Assembly: GCF_031010175.1 (NCBI RefSeq)
Contig: NZ_JAUAMB010000004.1
Location: 124,001 to 188,000 of the forward strand
DNA length: 64,000 bases
Source: Halomonas sp. SpR1
GTDB taxonomy: Bacteria; Pseudomonadota; Gammaproteobacteria; Pseudomonadales; Halomonadaceae
Direction of reading: 5' to 3'
Below are positions 35,303-44,709 of the stretch, piece after piece. The position numbers and the translations under genes were made by a program. Below the pieces are notes generated by a model, which was given only the letters and a program-made list of their open reading frames with translations, was not told the DNA's origin and did no database searches. Each line of letters opens with the position of its first letter. Within the stretch, counting starts at the first letter, position 1.

Positions 35303-36310
35303 ATGACAACTAACAATGTAACCCAAGGGGATGCACCTGCACGCCCCAAGGGGCGCCAGGGGCTTGCCAAACCGCTGCGTACCCTACTCGATACGTCAGG
35401 CATGATTGCGATTTTTTTACTGCTGTTTATCGCCCTGGCGATATTTATTCCCGGGTTTCTGACCGGGCGCAATATGGTCGGGCTACTGCTCTCGATCACC
35501 CTGATTGGCAGTCTCGCCGCCACCATGATGCTGGTATTGGCGCTGGGCGAGGTGGATCTCTCAGTGGCCTCTACGGTGGCTTTTGCGGGTGTGGTCGCCG
35601 CGGTGGTGACCTCCAGCACGGGTAGCGTGTTTATCGGCGTAATCGGTGGGGTTGTCGCCGGGGGCGCTGTAGGTGTTTTCAATGGAATAGTGATTGCTAG
35701 ATTCGGTATTAACGCGCTAATTGCGACCCTGGCGGCCATGGAGTTTGTTCGTGGGTTGGCCTATATCACCTCCGGCGGCGACGCCGTGATGATTACCGTG
35801 CCGGGCTTCTTTGAGCTGGGCAGCGCCTCCTTTCTGGGCTTGACGCTGCCGGTATGGACCATGCTGGCCTGCTTTGTGATCTTTGGGGTAATCCTCAACA
35901 TGACCGCCTTTGGCCGCAACGTGCTAGCTACCGGCGGTAACGCCGAAGCCGCCGCGCTGGCGGGGGTTAACGTCCGCCGCCTGAAAATTATTGTTTTCGG
36001 CCTCCAGGGCGTCGTCGCGGGTGTGGTCGGTGTGTTGCTGGCATCGCGCATGGGGCTGGGCGATCCCAATACTTCCATGGGTCTGGAGCTGGCGGTTATT
36101 TCCGCCTGCGTGCTGGGTGGCGTGGCGCTATCCGGCGGTGTCGCCACGATTACCGGCGTCGTGGTCGGCGTATTGATCATGGGCTGCGTTCAGAACGCCA
36201 TGGGGCTGCTTAACGTGCCTACCTTCTATCAGTACCTGGTGCGTGGCGCGATTCTGCTGTTGGCGGTGATGTTTGACCGCTGGAAGCATACCCGCCGTCA
36301 GCGGGCCTAA
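35303..36310 (+). CDS. araH: L-arabinose ABC importer permease
   Basis: 335-residue CUT2 membrane subunit with about ten hydrophobic segments and the family stretch EVDLSVASTVAFAGVV (near 80), plus a FGRNVLATGGNAEAAALAGVNV coupling region (near 205). The start at 35303 is chosen because AGGA lies 8 bases upstream; the in-frame ATG at 35285 has AGGA only 3 bases away. A short near-repeat of the leader (ACACACGTTCAGG / ACACATGTTCAGG) explains the two candidate sites. It is followed after 63 bases by the second arabonate dehydratase. Confidence 0.92.
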   Translation: MTTNNVTQGDAPARPKGRQGLAKPLRTLLDTSGMIAIFLLLFIALAIFIPGFLTGRNMVGLLLSITLIGSLAATMMLVLALGEVDLSVASTVAFAGVVAAVVTSSTGSVFIGVIGGVVAGGAVGVFNGIVIARFGINALIATLAAMEFVRGLAYITSGGDAVMITVPGFFELGSASFLGLTLPVWTMLACFVIFGVILNMTAFGRNVLATGGNAEAAALAGVNVRRLKIIVFGLQGVVAGVVGVLLASRMGLGDPNTSMGLELAVISACVLGGVALSGGVATITGVVVGVLIMGCVQNAMGLLNVPTFYQYLVRGAILLLAVMFDRWKHTRRQRA

Positions 36311-36373
36311 CACCACTTCTCGATTACTTTTGTACCACGATCTTTTTCACCGATTTTTTACGGAGAGATTCCC

Positions 36374-38119
36374 ATGTCTGATCGCAAGTCGCCTCTACGC
36401 TCTGCCGAGTGGTTCGGCACCGCCGATAAGAACGGTTTTATGTACCGCAGCTGGATGAAAAATCAGGGCATCCCCGACCATGAGTTCCAGGGCAAGCCGA
36501 TTATCGGTATCTGCAATACTTGGTCGGAGCTGACGCCCTGCAATGCCCACTTTCGTAAGCTGGCGGAGCACGTCAAGCAGGGCGTGCTGGAAGCGGGTGG
36601 CTACCCGGTCGAGTTTCCGGTGTTCTCCAACGGCGAATCCAACCTGCGGCCCACCGCCATGTTTACCCGCAATCTGGCCAGCATGGACGTGGAAGAGGCG
36701 ATTCGCGGCAACCCGATTGATGCGGTGGTACTGCTGGTGGGCTGCGACAAAACCACCCCGGCGCTGCTGATGGGCGCGGCCAGCTGCGATATTCCCACCA
36801 TCGTGGTCACCGGCGGACCGATGCTCAACGGCAAGCACAAGGGCAAGGATATCGGTTCTGGCACCGTGGTGTGGAAGCTCTCCGAGCAGGTCAAGGCGGG
36901 GGAAATATCCCTCCACGACTTTATGGCCGCCGAGGCGGGTATGTCGCGCTCGGCGGGTACCTGCAACACTATGGGTACCGCCTCCACCATGGCCTGTATG
37001 GCCGAATCCCTGGGCACTTCGCTGCCCCACAATGCGGCGATTCCGGCAGTCGATTCCCGCCGTTATGTGCTGGCGCATCTCTCCGGCAACCGCATCGTCG
37101 AGATGGTTAACGAAGACCTGCGGCTGTCCAAAATCCTCACCAAGGAAGCTTTCGACAATGCCATCCGCACCAATGCGGCGATTGGCGGCTCTACTAATGC
37201 GGTGATTCACCTCAAGGCGATTGCCGGTCGCATCGGTGTGGATCTCACCCTGGACGACTGGAGCCGGGTCGGGCGCGGCACGCCCACCGTGGTCGACCTG
37301 CAGCCCTCTGGGCGCTTTTTGATGGAGGAGTTCTACTACGCCGGTGGTCTGCCTGCTGTGCTTAGACGTCTGGGCGAGGCGGATCGTCTGCCGTTTAAGG
37401 ATGCGTTAACCGTCAACGGCAAAACACTTTGGGAGAACGTCCAAAACGCCCCGCTGTATAACGACGAAGTGATACGGCCGCTGGACAATCCGCTTACCGC
37501 CGATGGTGGCATCTGCGTGGTGCGCGGCAACCTGGCCCCCAACGGTGCGGTGCTCAAGCCCTCGGCGGCGACCGCCGAACTGATGCAGCACCGCGGCCGC
37601 GCGGTAGTGTTTGAAGACTTTGACGACTATAAAGCACGTATCAACGACCCAGATTTGGACGTGGAAGCCAACGACATCCTGGTCATGAAGCACTGTGGCC
37701 CGCGGGGTTATCACGGCATGGCGGAAGTCGGCAATATGGGCCTACCGCCCAAGATTCTCGCCCAGGGCATCACCGATATGGTGCGCATCTCTGATGCCCG
37801 CATGAGCGGCACCGCCTACGGCACCGTGGTACTGCACGTCGCCCCGGAAGCCGCGGCGGGCGGCCCGCTGGCGGCGGTACGCAACGGCGATTGGATCGAA
37901 CTTGACTGCGAAAGCGGCCGACTGCACCTGGAGATCAGCGATGAAGAACTGGCCTCGCGCCTAGCCGAAAGCGACCCCACCGCCGCCTCAACGCTGATCG
38001 CCAGCCAGGGCGGCTACCGCCAGCTGTATATCGAGCGGGTGCTGCAAGCCGATGAAGGCTGTGATTTTGACTTTCTAGTCGGCTGCCGGGGCGCTGATGT
38101 GCCGCGCCACTCGCATTGA
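36374..38119 (+). CDS. L-arabonate dehydratase (IlvD/Edd family), copy 2
   Basis: Second copy of the iron-sulfur dehydratase, 581 residues, with the same three cluster cysteines (C56, C124, C197) and the same ending ...HSH. It differs from the copy at 19391 by about 14 residues counted by eye. Four of these lie in the first six residues (MSDRKS against MGQRQR). The others are conservative and mostly near residues 350-400 and 510-575. Many silent base changes separate the genes, so the copies are not recent or are kept alike by selection or conversion. It is the last gene of the galM-araFGH operon, giving arabinose import and the dehydration step joint LysR control. ACGGAGAG precedes the ATG. 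Confidence 0.92.
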   Translation: MSDRKSPLRSAEWFGTADKNGFMYRSWMKNQGIPDHEFQGKPIIGICNTWSELTPCNAHFRKLAEHVKQGVLEAGGYPVEFPVFSNGESNLRPTAMFTRNLASMDVEEAIRGNPIDAVVLLVGCDKTTPALLMGAASCDIPTIVVTGGPMLNGKHKGKDIGSGTVVWKLSEQVKAGEISLHDFMAAEAGMSRSAGTCNTMGTASTMACMAESLGTSLPHNAAIPAVDSRRYVLAHLSGNRIVEMVNEDLRLSKILTKEAFDNAIRTNAAIGGSTNAVIHLKAIAGRIGVDLTLDDWSRVGRGTPTVVDLQPSGRFLMEEFYYAGGLPAVLRRLGEADRLPFKDALTVNGKTLWENVQNAPLYNDEVIRPLDNPLTADGGICVVRGNLAPNGAVLKPSAATAELMQHRGRAVVFEDFDDYKARINDPDLDVEANDILVMKHCGPRGYHGMAEVGNMGLPPKILAQGITDMVRISDARMSGTAYGTVVLHVAPEAAAGGPLAAVRNGDWIELDCESGRLHLEISDEELASRLAESDPTAASTLIASQGGYRQLYIERVLQADEGCDFDFLVGCRGADVPRHSH

Positions 38120-38178
38120 GATTTCACGGCAATAAGCTCTGAGTTCAATCAAATCAACAAGGCCGTTATGTTCTGCAT

Positions 38179-38206
38179 CCAACCTTGGCGGGTTGGCTAG
38201 ATTTTA
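38179..38206 (+). terminator. Weak terminator-like hairpin after the galM-ara operon
   Basis: CCAACC (38179-38184) and GGTTGG (38191-38196) form a 6-bp stem with a 6-base loop, followed by CTAGATTTT. It may end the arabinose operon before the symporter gene. Confidence 0.4.
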
Positions 38207-38240
38207 GCGGGTGTTATCGTCGAGATAAGTGGTGCCTACA

Positions 38241-39611
38241 ATGCAAAAAAATAAGCTCACCTATTTAGAAAAGGTTGGTTTTGGCAGTGGAGATATGGCA
38301 ATTAACGTTGTCATCTCTTCGATGTTTTTAATTATTTCTTATTTCTATACCGATATTTATGGTCTTAAACCGAGCCACATGGGCATTTTATTTCTTGTGG
38401 CTCGGTTAATTGATGCGGTAACTGACCCTTTAATGGGGATTGTGACCGACAAATATCGTACTCGCTGGGGGCGCTATCGCCCCTATTTCCTGATTTTTTC
38501 TATTCCCTTTGGGGTATCGGTGCTGTTGCTATTTACCACGCCCGATTGGGATTATAACGCCAAACTGGTGTGGGCTTACTCAACCTACATTTTTGTAACG
38601 TTAATGTTCACCGCCGTGACGATCCCTTATATATCGTTAATTGGCGTGCTGACACCGGATCCAAAAGAGCGCCTTTCTGCTAATGGCTACCGCTTGTTTT
38701 TCGCCAAAATAGCAGCTTTTTTAGTGACCATTATTGTTCCCAAAATGGCAGAGCAGTGGGGCGGTGGCGATTTAGCGGTGGGGTATCAAGCGGCTATGGG
38801 CTTAATGGGGGTGCTAGCCACGCTACTATTTTTATTCTGCTTTTTCACTACAGAAGAGCGTGTAGAACATGTCATCGACAAAAAGTCATTAGGCGAGCAA
38901 ATTCGCACAGTATGGAAAAATGATCAGTGGGTTGTTCTGTGCGCCGTGTGTTTTACCGGAACTCTGGGGTATGTCGTTCGAAGCTCTGTGGCGGCCTATT
39001 ATGCCAAGTACTATTTGGGCGCAGACGCCACCATGCTGTCGGCGTTTCTAACCGTAGGGGTAAGCGCCGCCATTCTTGCTATGGTGGCATCTACCTGGAT
39101 CACCAAACGCTACTGCAAGATCCAGCTATTCCGCTGGAGCCAGGTCGCGGTGGGGGTTCTGAGTGTTGCCATGTTCCTGATCGTTAAACCCGGCGATGTG
39201 GTTCTTGCCTTTATTTTCTATTTCCTCATATCGTTTGTGGTAGACCTCCACGCCCCGGTTTTCTGGTCGGCTATCGCAGAGTCGGTGGACTACGGCGAGG
39301 CCAAGTCAGGCAAGCGAGTTTCAGGATTGGCGTTTGGCGGGATTTCATTCTTTCAGAAAGCAGGAATGGGGGCAGCCGGCTTCCTGGTGGGTATGTTATT
39401 GACCTATTTCAATTACCAGCCGGATGTCGAGCAGAGTGCTTTTACCTTGACGGGTATTGCTTTAATGCTGACCGTTATTCCCGGTTTGTTTCACACATTA
39501 ATGGGAGCTTTCATGTTCAAGTATCGGATTACCAGCGAGTACTACGAAAATATGCTGCGTAATGGCATGGAGTTACCCGAGTTGCCTTCAACTAAAGCCT
39601 GGGAGCGTTAA
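38241..39611 (+). CDS. GPH-family glycoside/pentoside cation symporter (MFS)
   Basis: 456-residue, twelve-helix transporter of the glycoside-pentoside-hexuronide family (MelB/XynP relatives). The opening LTYLEKVGFGSGDMAINVV carries the family cation-site Asp (GSGDMA), and DAVTDPLMGIVTDKYRTRWGRYRPY is the classical GPH signature. The ATG at 38241 is chosen; an upstream in-frame GTG (38229) would only add four residues. It is directly followed, one base after its stop, by an intracellular GH43 gene, so it probably imports short xyloside or arabinoside oligomers. Composition is AT-richer than the adjacent dehydratase gene, suggesting a separately acquired two-gene unit. Confidence 0.9.
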   Translation: MQKNKLTYLEKVGFGSGDMAINVVISSMFLIISYFYTDIYGLKPSHMGILFLVARLIDAVTDPLMGIVTDKYRTRWGRYRPYFLIFSIPFGVSVLLLFTTPDWDYNAKLVWAYSTYIFVTLMFTAVTIPYISLIGVLTPDPKERLSANGYRLFFAKIAAFLVTIIVPKMAEQWGGGDLAVGYQAAMGLMGVLATLLFLFCFFTTEERVEHVIDKKSLGEQIRTVWKNDQWVVLCAVCFTGTLGYVVRSSVAAYYAKYYLGADATMLSAFLTVGVSAAILAMVASTWITKRYCKIQLFRWSQVAVGVLSVAMFLIVKPGDVVLAFIFYFLISFVVDLHAPVFWSAIAESVDYGEAKSGKRVSGLAFGGISFFQKAGMGAAGFLVGMLLTYFNYQPDVEQSAFTLTGIALMLTVIPGLFHTLMGAFMFKYRITSEYYENMLRNGMELPELPSTKAWER

Positions 39612-39612
39612 T

Positions 39613-40548
39613 ATGCAGCCATCAAATATGTTAATCGAGCAGCGTGCTGACCCGTTTATCTATAAGCATGACGATGGATTTTACTACTTTACTGCTTCCG
39701 TGCCTGACTATGATCGTCTTGAGTTACGCCGCTCGAAAACTATTCAGGGATTAACCGATGCCGAGGCTGTAGCGGTATGGCATAAACCCGATACAGGGCC
39801 TCTTAGCGAACTCATTTGGGCGCCTGAAATACACTTTAATCAAGGTGCGTGGTACCTCTACTTCGCCGCAGCGCCAACCCGTGAAACAAAAGATGCGCTT
39901 TTCCAACACCGCATGTACGCGATCAGCACCTCGGCGTCGAACCCGCTAGAAGCGGAATGGAGTGATCCAGTACAGATCAAAACCGATATCGATAGCTTCT
40001 GCCTGGACGCGACCACTTTTGAGCATCGCAATACACTCTATTACGTCTGGGCCCAGAAAGACCCTGCTATCCCCGGTAATACCAACCTGTATATCGCTGC
40101 AATGAAGGATCCCTTGCATATAGCCACTCCGCCCGTGCGGCTGAGTATCCCCGAGTATGACTGGGAAGTGCGTGGCTTCATGGTCAACGAGGGACCAGCG
40201 GTTATCGTCCGCCACGGCCGTGTCTGGCTTAGCTATTCGGCCAGCGCCACGGATGAAAACTACTGCATGGGGCTACTGCATGCTGATGAAGGGGCGGATC
40301 TGCTCAACCCTTCAAGCTGGACAAAAAGTCCTGATCCCGTCATGCAAAGCGACTACGATAAAGGCATCTACGGGCCCGGGCATAACAGCTTTACGGTAGC
40401 TGAGGATGGTGAAACTGATCTGTTAATTTACCACGCTCGGCTTTCTCGCGTCATCGAAGGTGACCCGCTTTGGAATCCTAACCGCCACACCTTTGTGACA
40501 CCTATTACGTGGGGGACTGACGGCTTTCCTGTATTTGGTGAACCTTGA
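39613..40548 (+). CDS. Intracellular GH43 glycosidase (arabinofuranosidase/xylosidase type)
   Basis: 311-residue single-domain GH43 propeller without a signal peptide. The catalytic triad is read as D13 (RADPF, base), D132 (CLDATT, pKa modulator) and E193 (VNEGPAV, acid). WAPEIHF near residue 70 and YGPGHNSF near 255 are conserved. The start at 39613 (MQPSNMLIEQ) lies one base after the symporter stop, with GGAG about 9 bases upstream. The compact enzyme and its symporter partner suggest hydrolysis of imported short arabino- or xylo-oligosaccharides. The exact specificity is not readable. Confidence 0.88.
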   Translation: MQPSNMLIEQRADPFIYKHDDGFYYFTASVPDYDRLELRRSKTIQGLTDAEAVAVWHKPDTGPLSELIWAPEIHFNQGAWYLYFAAAPTRETKDALFQHRMYAISTSASNPLEAEWSDPVQIKTDIDSFCLDATTFEHRNTLYYVWAQKDPAIPGNTNLYIAAMKDPLHIATPPVRLSIPEYDWEVRGFMVNEGPAVIVRHGRVWLSYSASATDENYCMGLLHADEGADLLNPSSWTKSPDPVMQSDYDKGIYGPGHNSFTVAEDGETDLLIYHARLSRVIEGDPLWNPNRHTFVTPITWGTDGFPVFGEP

Positions 40549-40563
40549 GTGGCAACCTCATCT

Positions 40564-40591
40564 ACCTTATTTCTTCGGGGAGAAATAAGGT
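40564..40591. terminator. Perfect 11-bp hairpin between convergent GH43 and ROK genes
   Basis: ACCTTATTTCT / AGAAATAAGGT with the loop TCGGGG, 16 bases after the GH43 stop and 46 bases before the ROK stop. Its symmetry and place suit a bidirectional terminator, though U runs are short on both sides. Confidence 0.55.
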
Positions 40592-40636
40592 GAGTCTGAA
40601 ACAGGGTTGTATATAAACACTAACCTAACAACCCGC

Positions 40637-41902
40637 TTAGGCCTCTCTAGTAGTTTGGCTATTTAACAGCGTCTCGCCATCGGTGGCATTCAGCGCCATG
40701 GCGATACCGCCCATGCAGGTCATGTCGCGATCCCAGGCACAGCTTTCGATGCGGGTGGTGCCCTTCAGTTCAGCCACCAAAGCTTCATCAAGGGTGCTGT
40801 ACATGGCACCCTGTATGGCGTCAAAGCCGCGCACGCCGGAGCCGGTAATCAGCACCAGGTCGGGGTTGAACAGTGCCAGCACATTAGCGATACCGACGCC
40901 CAAGGCGCGACCCGCCTCGGCGTAGATTCCCTGAGCTACCGGGTCGCCTTGTAACGCCAGCTGGGTTAGCGCTTGCATCTGCTGCTCGGAGGGGTGTGCG
41001 CTGTCGCCGGAGGGGAGCTCTAGATGGTCGGCGGCGGCGCGATAGAGTGCGTAGTCGCTGGCGTAGGCTTCGATACAACCCCGCCGCCCGCAGGCGCAAA
41101 GGGCGCCATCGGGCTGATATTTGCTATGCCCAAACTCGGCCGCGGAGCCGTTGGCGCCGAGATAAGGCACGCCGTTAATCAACACCGACATGCCGATGCC
41201 GTAGCCCAACATAATGACCACCAGGTTGGGGCAGTCAGCGTAGGCGGGCTGTGCTGCGAGCACGCTGGCAATACAGTTGGCATCGTTCTCGAGCAGCACG
41301 CTGCAGTGAAATCGTTCCGCTAATCGCGCCGATATCGGTGCGTTACGAAAGCTCAACGCGGGAGACCAGATAATCGTACCGCTTTGCGACGACACCACGC
41401 CCTGCACCGCCAAACAGATCCCTGCCAGGCGTTGAAAGCCCTTTAGCAGCAGCGCGCAGACAGCGCTGATCTTGTCTTCCAGCAGCGTTTCCAGGTCGTC
41501 GGCACTCAACGACAAGGTGGGCACCGCGTGGTGCTCGCTGTGGCGTACCTGCCCCGAAAAATCGCCCACCACCAGTTGGATCTCATTGATCGACAGCTTG
41601 ATGCACACCACACAGGCGGCGTTGGGGTCGAGTTCAATCAAGGTTTTTGGTCGACCACGCCCGCTAGGACGGGGGGCTTCGGGTGGGCGTTCAGTGATCA
41701 ACCCCTGCTGGAGTAACTCGGCGCTGATCGAGGTGACGGTGGCAGAGCTAATGCCATTGAGTGCCCCCAGGTCGATGCGTGCCACCGGTCCTTGGTCACG
41801 CAGAGTGCGGATTACCGCCAGGGTGTTGTCGAGGCGGCTGGTATCAGTCGACGGAAGGGCCATAGGGTCGCCGTTATAGTTCGTGTTGAAAAAGGCTGTC
41901 AT
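40637..41902 (-). CDS. ROK-family transcriptional regulator (XylR/NagC type)
   Basis: 421-residue repressor with an N-terminal winged helix (about residues 25-75; SSATVTSISAELLQQGLI) and a sugar-kinase-like ROK domain. The structural zinc site is H259 (AEFGH) with C269, C271 and C276 (CACGRRGCIE). The start may be the ATG at 41902 or the one at 41863 (MALPSTDTSR); neither has a strong ribosome site. It is divergent from the ribose/xylose-type ABC operon, with a 23-base dyad at 41978-42000 between them. Similar half-sites occur before xylD. The inducer is probably xylose or the sugar of the 42-48 kb operon (inference). Confidence 0.88.
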   Translation of the reverse strand: MTAFFNTNYNGDPMALPSTDTSRLDNTLAVIRTLRDQGPVARIDLGALNGISSATVTSISAELLQQGLITERPPEAPRPSGRGRPKTLIELDPNAACVVCIKLSINEIQLVVGDFSGQVRHSEHHAVPTLSLSADDLETLLEDKISAVCALLLKGFQRLAGICLAVQGVVSSQSGTIIWSPALSFRNAPISARLAERFHCSVLLENDANCIASVLAAQPAYADCPNLVVIMLGYGIGMSVLINGVPYLGANGSAAEFGHSKYQPDGALCACGRRGCIEAYASDYALYRAAADHLELPSGDSAHPSEQQMQALTQLALQGDPVAQGIYAEAGRALGVGIANVLALFNPDLVLITGSGVRGFDAIQGAMYSTLDEALVAELKGTTRIESCAWDRDMTCMGGIAMALNATDGETLLNSQTTREA

Positions 41903-41962
41903 GCCAATTGTCTAGCGCACACATCCTGGGGCGTTAGCGCGATTGTCAAAATACGACCTAAG

Positions 41963-42000
41963 TTGCATATGCAAGTATTTATTTTAGCGCCTAAAGTAAA
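41963..42000. promoter_or_regulatory. ROK-type operator region between the ROK gene and its ABC operon
   Basis: Two dyads adjoin. TTGCATATGCAA (41963-41974) is perfect. The 23-base dyad at 41978-42000 is TTTA-T-TTTAG-CGC-CTAAA-G-TAAA and imperfect only at the two single bases. Its right half, reversed, recurs for 14 bases at 8901-8914 before xylD. This size and symmetry suit a ROK repressor. Confidence 0.6.
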
Positions 42001-42074
42001 TCAAGCATCATGCTAACGCAATCGATGCTGATAAGCCCCCAACACAATAACAACAGACATTATCAGGTGGCCCC

Positions 42075-43586
42075 ATGCTGTTATCAGCGCGCAAGCTGTG
42101 CCGCTCGTTTGGCGAAAACCAAGTGCTATTCGACGTTGATCTCGACCTGCAGGCGGGGGAAGTACACGCTCTGCTGGGTGAGAACGGCGCCGGTAAATCG
42201 ACCCTGGTTAAAATCCTTGCTGGGTATCTTCGTCCTACCTCGGGCGAGGTGTTACTCGACGGTAAGCAACAGCGCTACCGCTCCAGCGGCGAGGCAGAGG
42301 CCGACGGTGTGGTCATGATCCACCAGGAGCTGGCGTTGGCAGAACAACTGAGTGCGGAAGAGAACATCTTCTTGGGCCGCGAACTGCGCCGTGGGCCGTT
42401 TTTGGATCGTCGTGCCATGCGGGAACAAAGCCGGGCGGCGCTGGAGGAGCTTGAAACCCACGTTGACCCCCGCGCAAGAGTGAAGGACTTAAGCACCTCT
42501 GATCAGCAGATGGTGGAAATTGCCAAGGCGATTACCCGCGATGTGCGCGTGCTGATTATGGATGAGCCCACCGCCACCCTGACCGAAAACGAAGTAAAGG
42601 TACTGTTCGAGCTGATTGCCCGCCTGCGTCAGCGGGGCGTGGCGATTCTGTATATCTCCCACAAGCTGCGCGAAATTGAGCAGATCGCCGACCGCGTGAC
42701 GGTACTGCGCGACGGCCACTTGGTAGACAGCGGCCCAATGGCCGGGCGCAGCAAAGAGGAGCTGGCACGGCTGATGGTGGGCCGGGAAATTCACGAGATG
42801 TACCCGCCGCGTACGCATTTGGCGGCCAATGCGCCGGTGGTGCTGGAAGCGCGGGACATGGTGGTGCCTGGCGCGGTCAAGCAGGCCAGCTTTACCCTGC
42901 GCCGGGGCGAAGTATTGGGGTTTGGCGGCATCGTGGGCGCCGGTCGCACTGCGCTGATCGAAGCAGTGCTGGGTCTGCGGGGTAAAAGTGCAGGTCAAGT
43001 GCTACGCAACGGCCAGCCGGTGGTGTTGAAAAATTTGCGCGATGCGGTGCACCAGCGGATTGCCTACTTAACGGAAGACCGTAAAGGCAAAGGTCTGGTG
43101 CTCAATATGGATCTGCGCTCCAACGTTACCCTGCTCAATTTACGCGCTCACTGTCACCCGCTGATTGACCGCCGCCGCGAAGAGCAAGCCTACCAGCAGG
43201 CCATTCAGCGTTTTGATATCCGCCTGCGTACGGCGGCACGCACTGCCGCCGAGCTCTCCGGCGGCAACCAGCAGAAGCTGCTGCTCGCTAAGGTAATGTC
43301 CATCGACCCTGAAGTCGTGATTATCAACGAGCCGACCCGGGGTATCGATGTGGGTACCAAGCACCAGATCTATCACTTTATCCATGAATTAACCGAAACG
43401 GGCTGCTCGGTCATCTTGATCTCTTCAGAGATGGGCGAGCTGATTGGGCTTTCCCACCGGGTAGCGGTGATGTGCGCAGGCGTACTCACTGGGGTGCTTG
43501 AAGGCGAGCAGATTAATGAGCACGAAATCATGCAGTACGCATCTGGCATTAAGGGAGTAGGGGTCGATGAGCAGCGTTATGGCTAA
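42075..43586 (+). CDS. CUT2 sugar ABC importer ATPase (RbsA/XylG type)
   Basis: 503 residues with two fused ATPase domains: Walker [10 protein letters not shown], signature [12 protein letters not shown] and [11 protein letters not shown] in the first; [22 protein letters not shown] and [12 protein letters not shown] in the second. AGGTGG precedes the ATG. The order ATPase, permease, binding protein, isomerase, oxidoreductase is conserved in many inositol/xylose-like catabolic operons. The cargo is not evident from this subunit. Its end overlaps the permease gene by 20 bases. Confidence 0.9.
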   Translation: MLLSARKLCRSFGENQVLFDVDLDLQAGEVHALLGENGAGKSTLVKILAGYLRPTSGEVLLDGKQQRYRSSGEAEADGVVMIHQELALAEQLSAEENIFLGRELRRGPFLDRRAMREQSRAALEELETHVDPRARVKDLSTSDQQMVEIAKAITRDVRVLIMDEPTATLTENEVKVLFELIARLRQRGVAILYISHKLREIEQIADRVTVLRDGHLVDSGPMAGRSKEELARLMVGREIHEMYPPRTHLAANAPVVLEARDMVVPGAVKQASFTLRRGEVLGFGGIVGAGRTALIEAVLGLRGKSAGQVLRNGQPVVLKNLRDAVHQRIAYLTEDRKGKGLVLNMDLRSNVTLLNLRAHCHPLIDRRREEQAYQQAIQRFDIRLRTAARTAAELSGGNQQKLLLAKVMSIDPEVVIINEPTRGIDVGTKHQIYHFIHELTETGCSVILISSEMGELIGLSHRVAVMCAGVLTGVLEGEQINEHEIMQYASGIKGVGVDEQRYG

Positions 43587-44604
43587 TAACAAAACGACTA
43601 ATAAAGCAGCTACCACAACCACCCAGCAAAAGGGTTTCTCCATAGACCTCAAAACCTGGGGGCCTTTCATCGCACTGCTGGTTCTGGCGCTACTGGGGGT
43701 GCTGATCAACCCGGCCTTTTTGGGGCTGGATAACCTCTCGAATATGCTCACCCGCAGCGCCTTTATCGGCATTATCGCCATCGGCGCTACCTTTGTGATT
43801 ACCGCCGGTGGGTTGGATCTTTCGGTAGGGGCGATGGCGGCCTTTATCGCCGGGGTGATGATCATTCTGATGAACAGTCTTGTCGAGCAATTTGGCGCGG
43901 GGCTGACCACCGTGCTGTTCGGCGTGGGCGCCTCACTGCTGCTCGGGCTGTGCGCTGGCTTTATCAACGGCATGGTCACCACCAAAGGCAAAATCGAAGC
44001 CTTTATCGTCACCCTGGGCACCATGGGGATTTACCGCTCTCTGGTCACTTATCTGGCCGATGGCGGCACCCTAACGCTGGATTGGGCGGTGCGCGATATC
44101 TATCGGCCGGTCTATTACGGCAGCTTTCTGGGCATCACCATTCCGGTCTGGGTGTTTCTGGCGGTCGCCGTTATTGGCTACATCCTGCTTAACTACACCC
44201 GCTTCGGACGCTACTGCTTTGCCATCGGATCCAATGAAAAAGTCGCCGAATACAGCGCCATTCACGTCGACCGCATCAAGACCATGACCTACATGCTGCA
44301 AGGCGTGTGCGTGGCTTTGGCAACGATTATCTATGTGCCCCGGCTGGGCTCTGCATCAGGGGCTACCGGGGTGCTCTGGGAGTTGGAGGCAATTGCCGCG
44401 GTGATCATCGGCGGCACCATGCTAAAGGGTGGCCATGGGCGCATCTGGGGCACGGTGGTGGGCGCCATCATGCTCACCATGATCGGCAATATTCTCAATT
44501 TGACCGATGCCATTTCTAATTATCTCAACGGAACGGTGCAGGGGATCATCATCATTGTGGCGGTCTACTTGCAGCGCGCCTCATGGAGGAAAACAGCGCC
44601 ATAG
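43567..44604 (+). CDS. CUT2 sugar ABC importer permease (RbsC/XylH type)
   Basis: 345-residue membrane subunit with about ten hydrophobic segments. [17 protein letters not shown] (near 80) and [21 protein letters not shown] (near 215) are family marks. GGGAG 9 bases before the ATG at 43567 supports the start, which overlaps the ATPase gene by 20 bases; MANNKT at 43579 is an alternative. The N-terminal 25 residues are Thr/Asn/Lys-rich. Confidence 0.9.
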   Translation: MSSVMANNKTTNKAATTTTQQKGFSIDLKTWGPFIALLVLALLGVLINPAFLGLDNLSNMLTRSAFIGIIAIGATFVITAGGLDLSVGAMAAFIAGVMIILMNSLVEQFGAGLTTVLFGVGASLLLGLCAGFINGMVTTKGKIEAFIVTLGTMGIYRSLVTYLADGGTLTLDWAVRDIYRPVYYGSFLGITIPVWVFLAVAVIGYILLNYTRFGRYCFAIGSNEKVAEYSAIHVDRIKTMTYMLQGVCVALATIIYVPRLGSASGATGVLWELEAIAAVIIGGTMLKGGHGRIWGTVVGAIMLTMIGNILNLTDAISNYLNGTVQGIIIIVAVYLQRASWRKTAP

Positions 44605-44709
44605 GGGTAAAGGAGGCCAGAACGGAAGACAAGAACGGAAGAAAGGGTAGTAATCAACCCATACAAGCGACGGCAACATAACAAATACAAACACGAAAGG
44701 AGCATTAAC

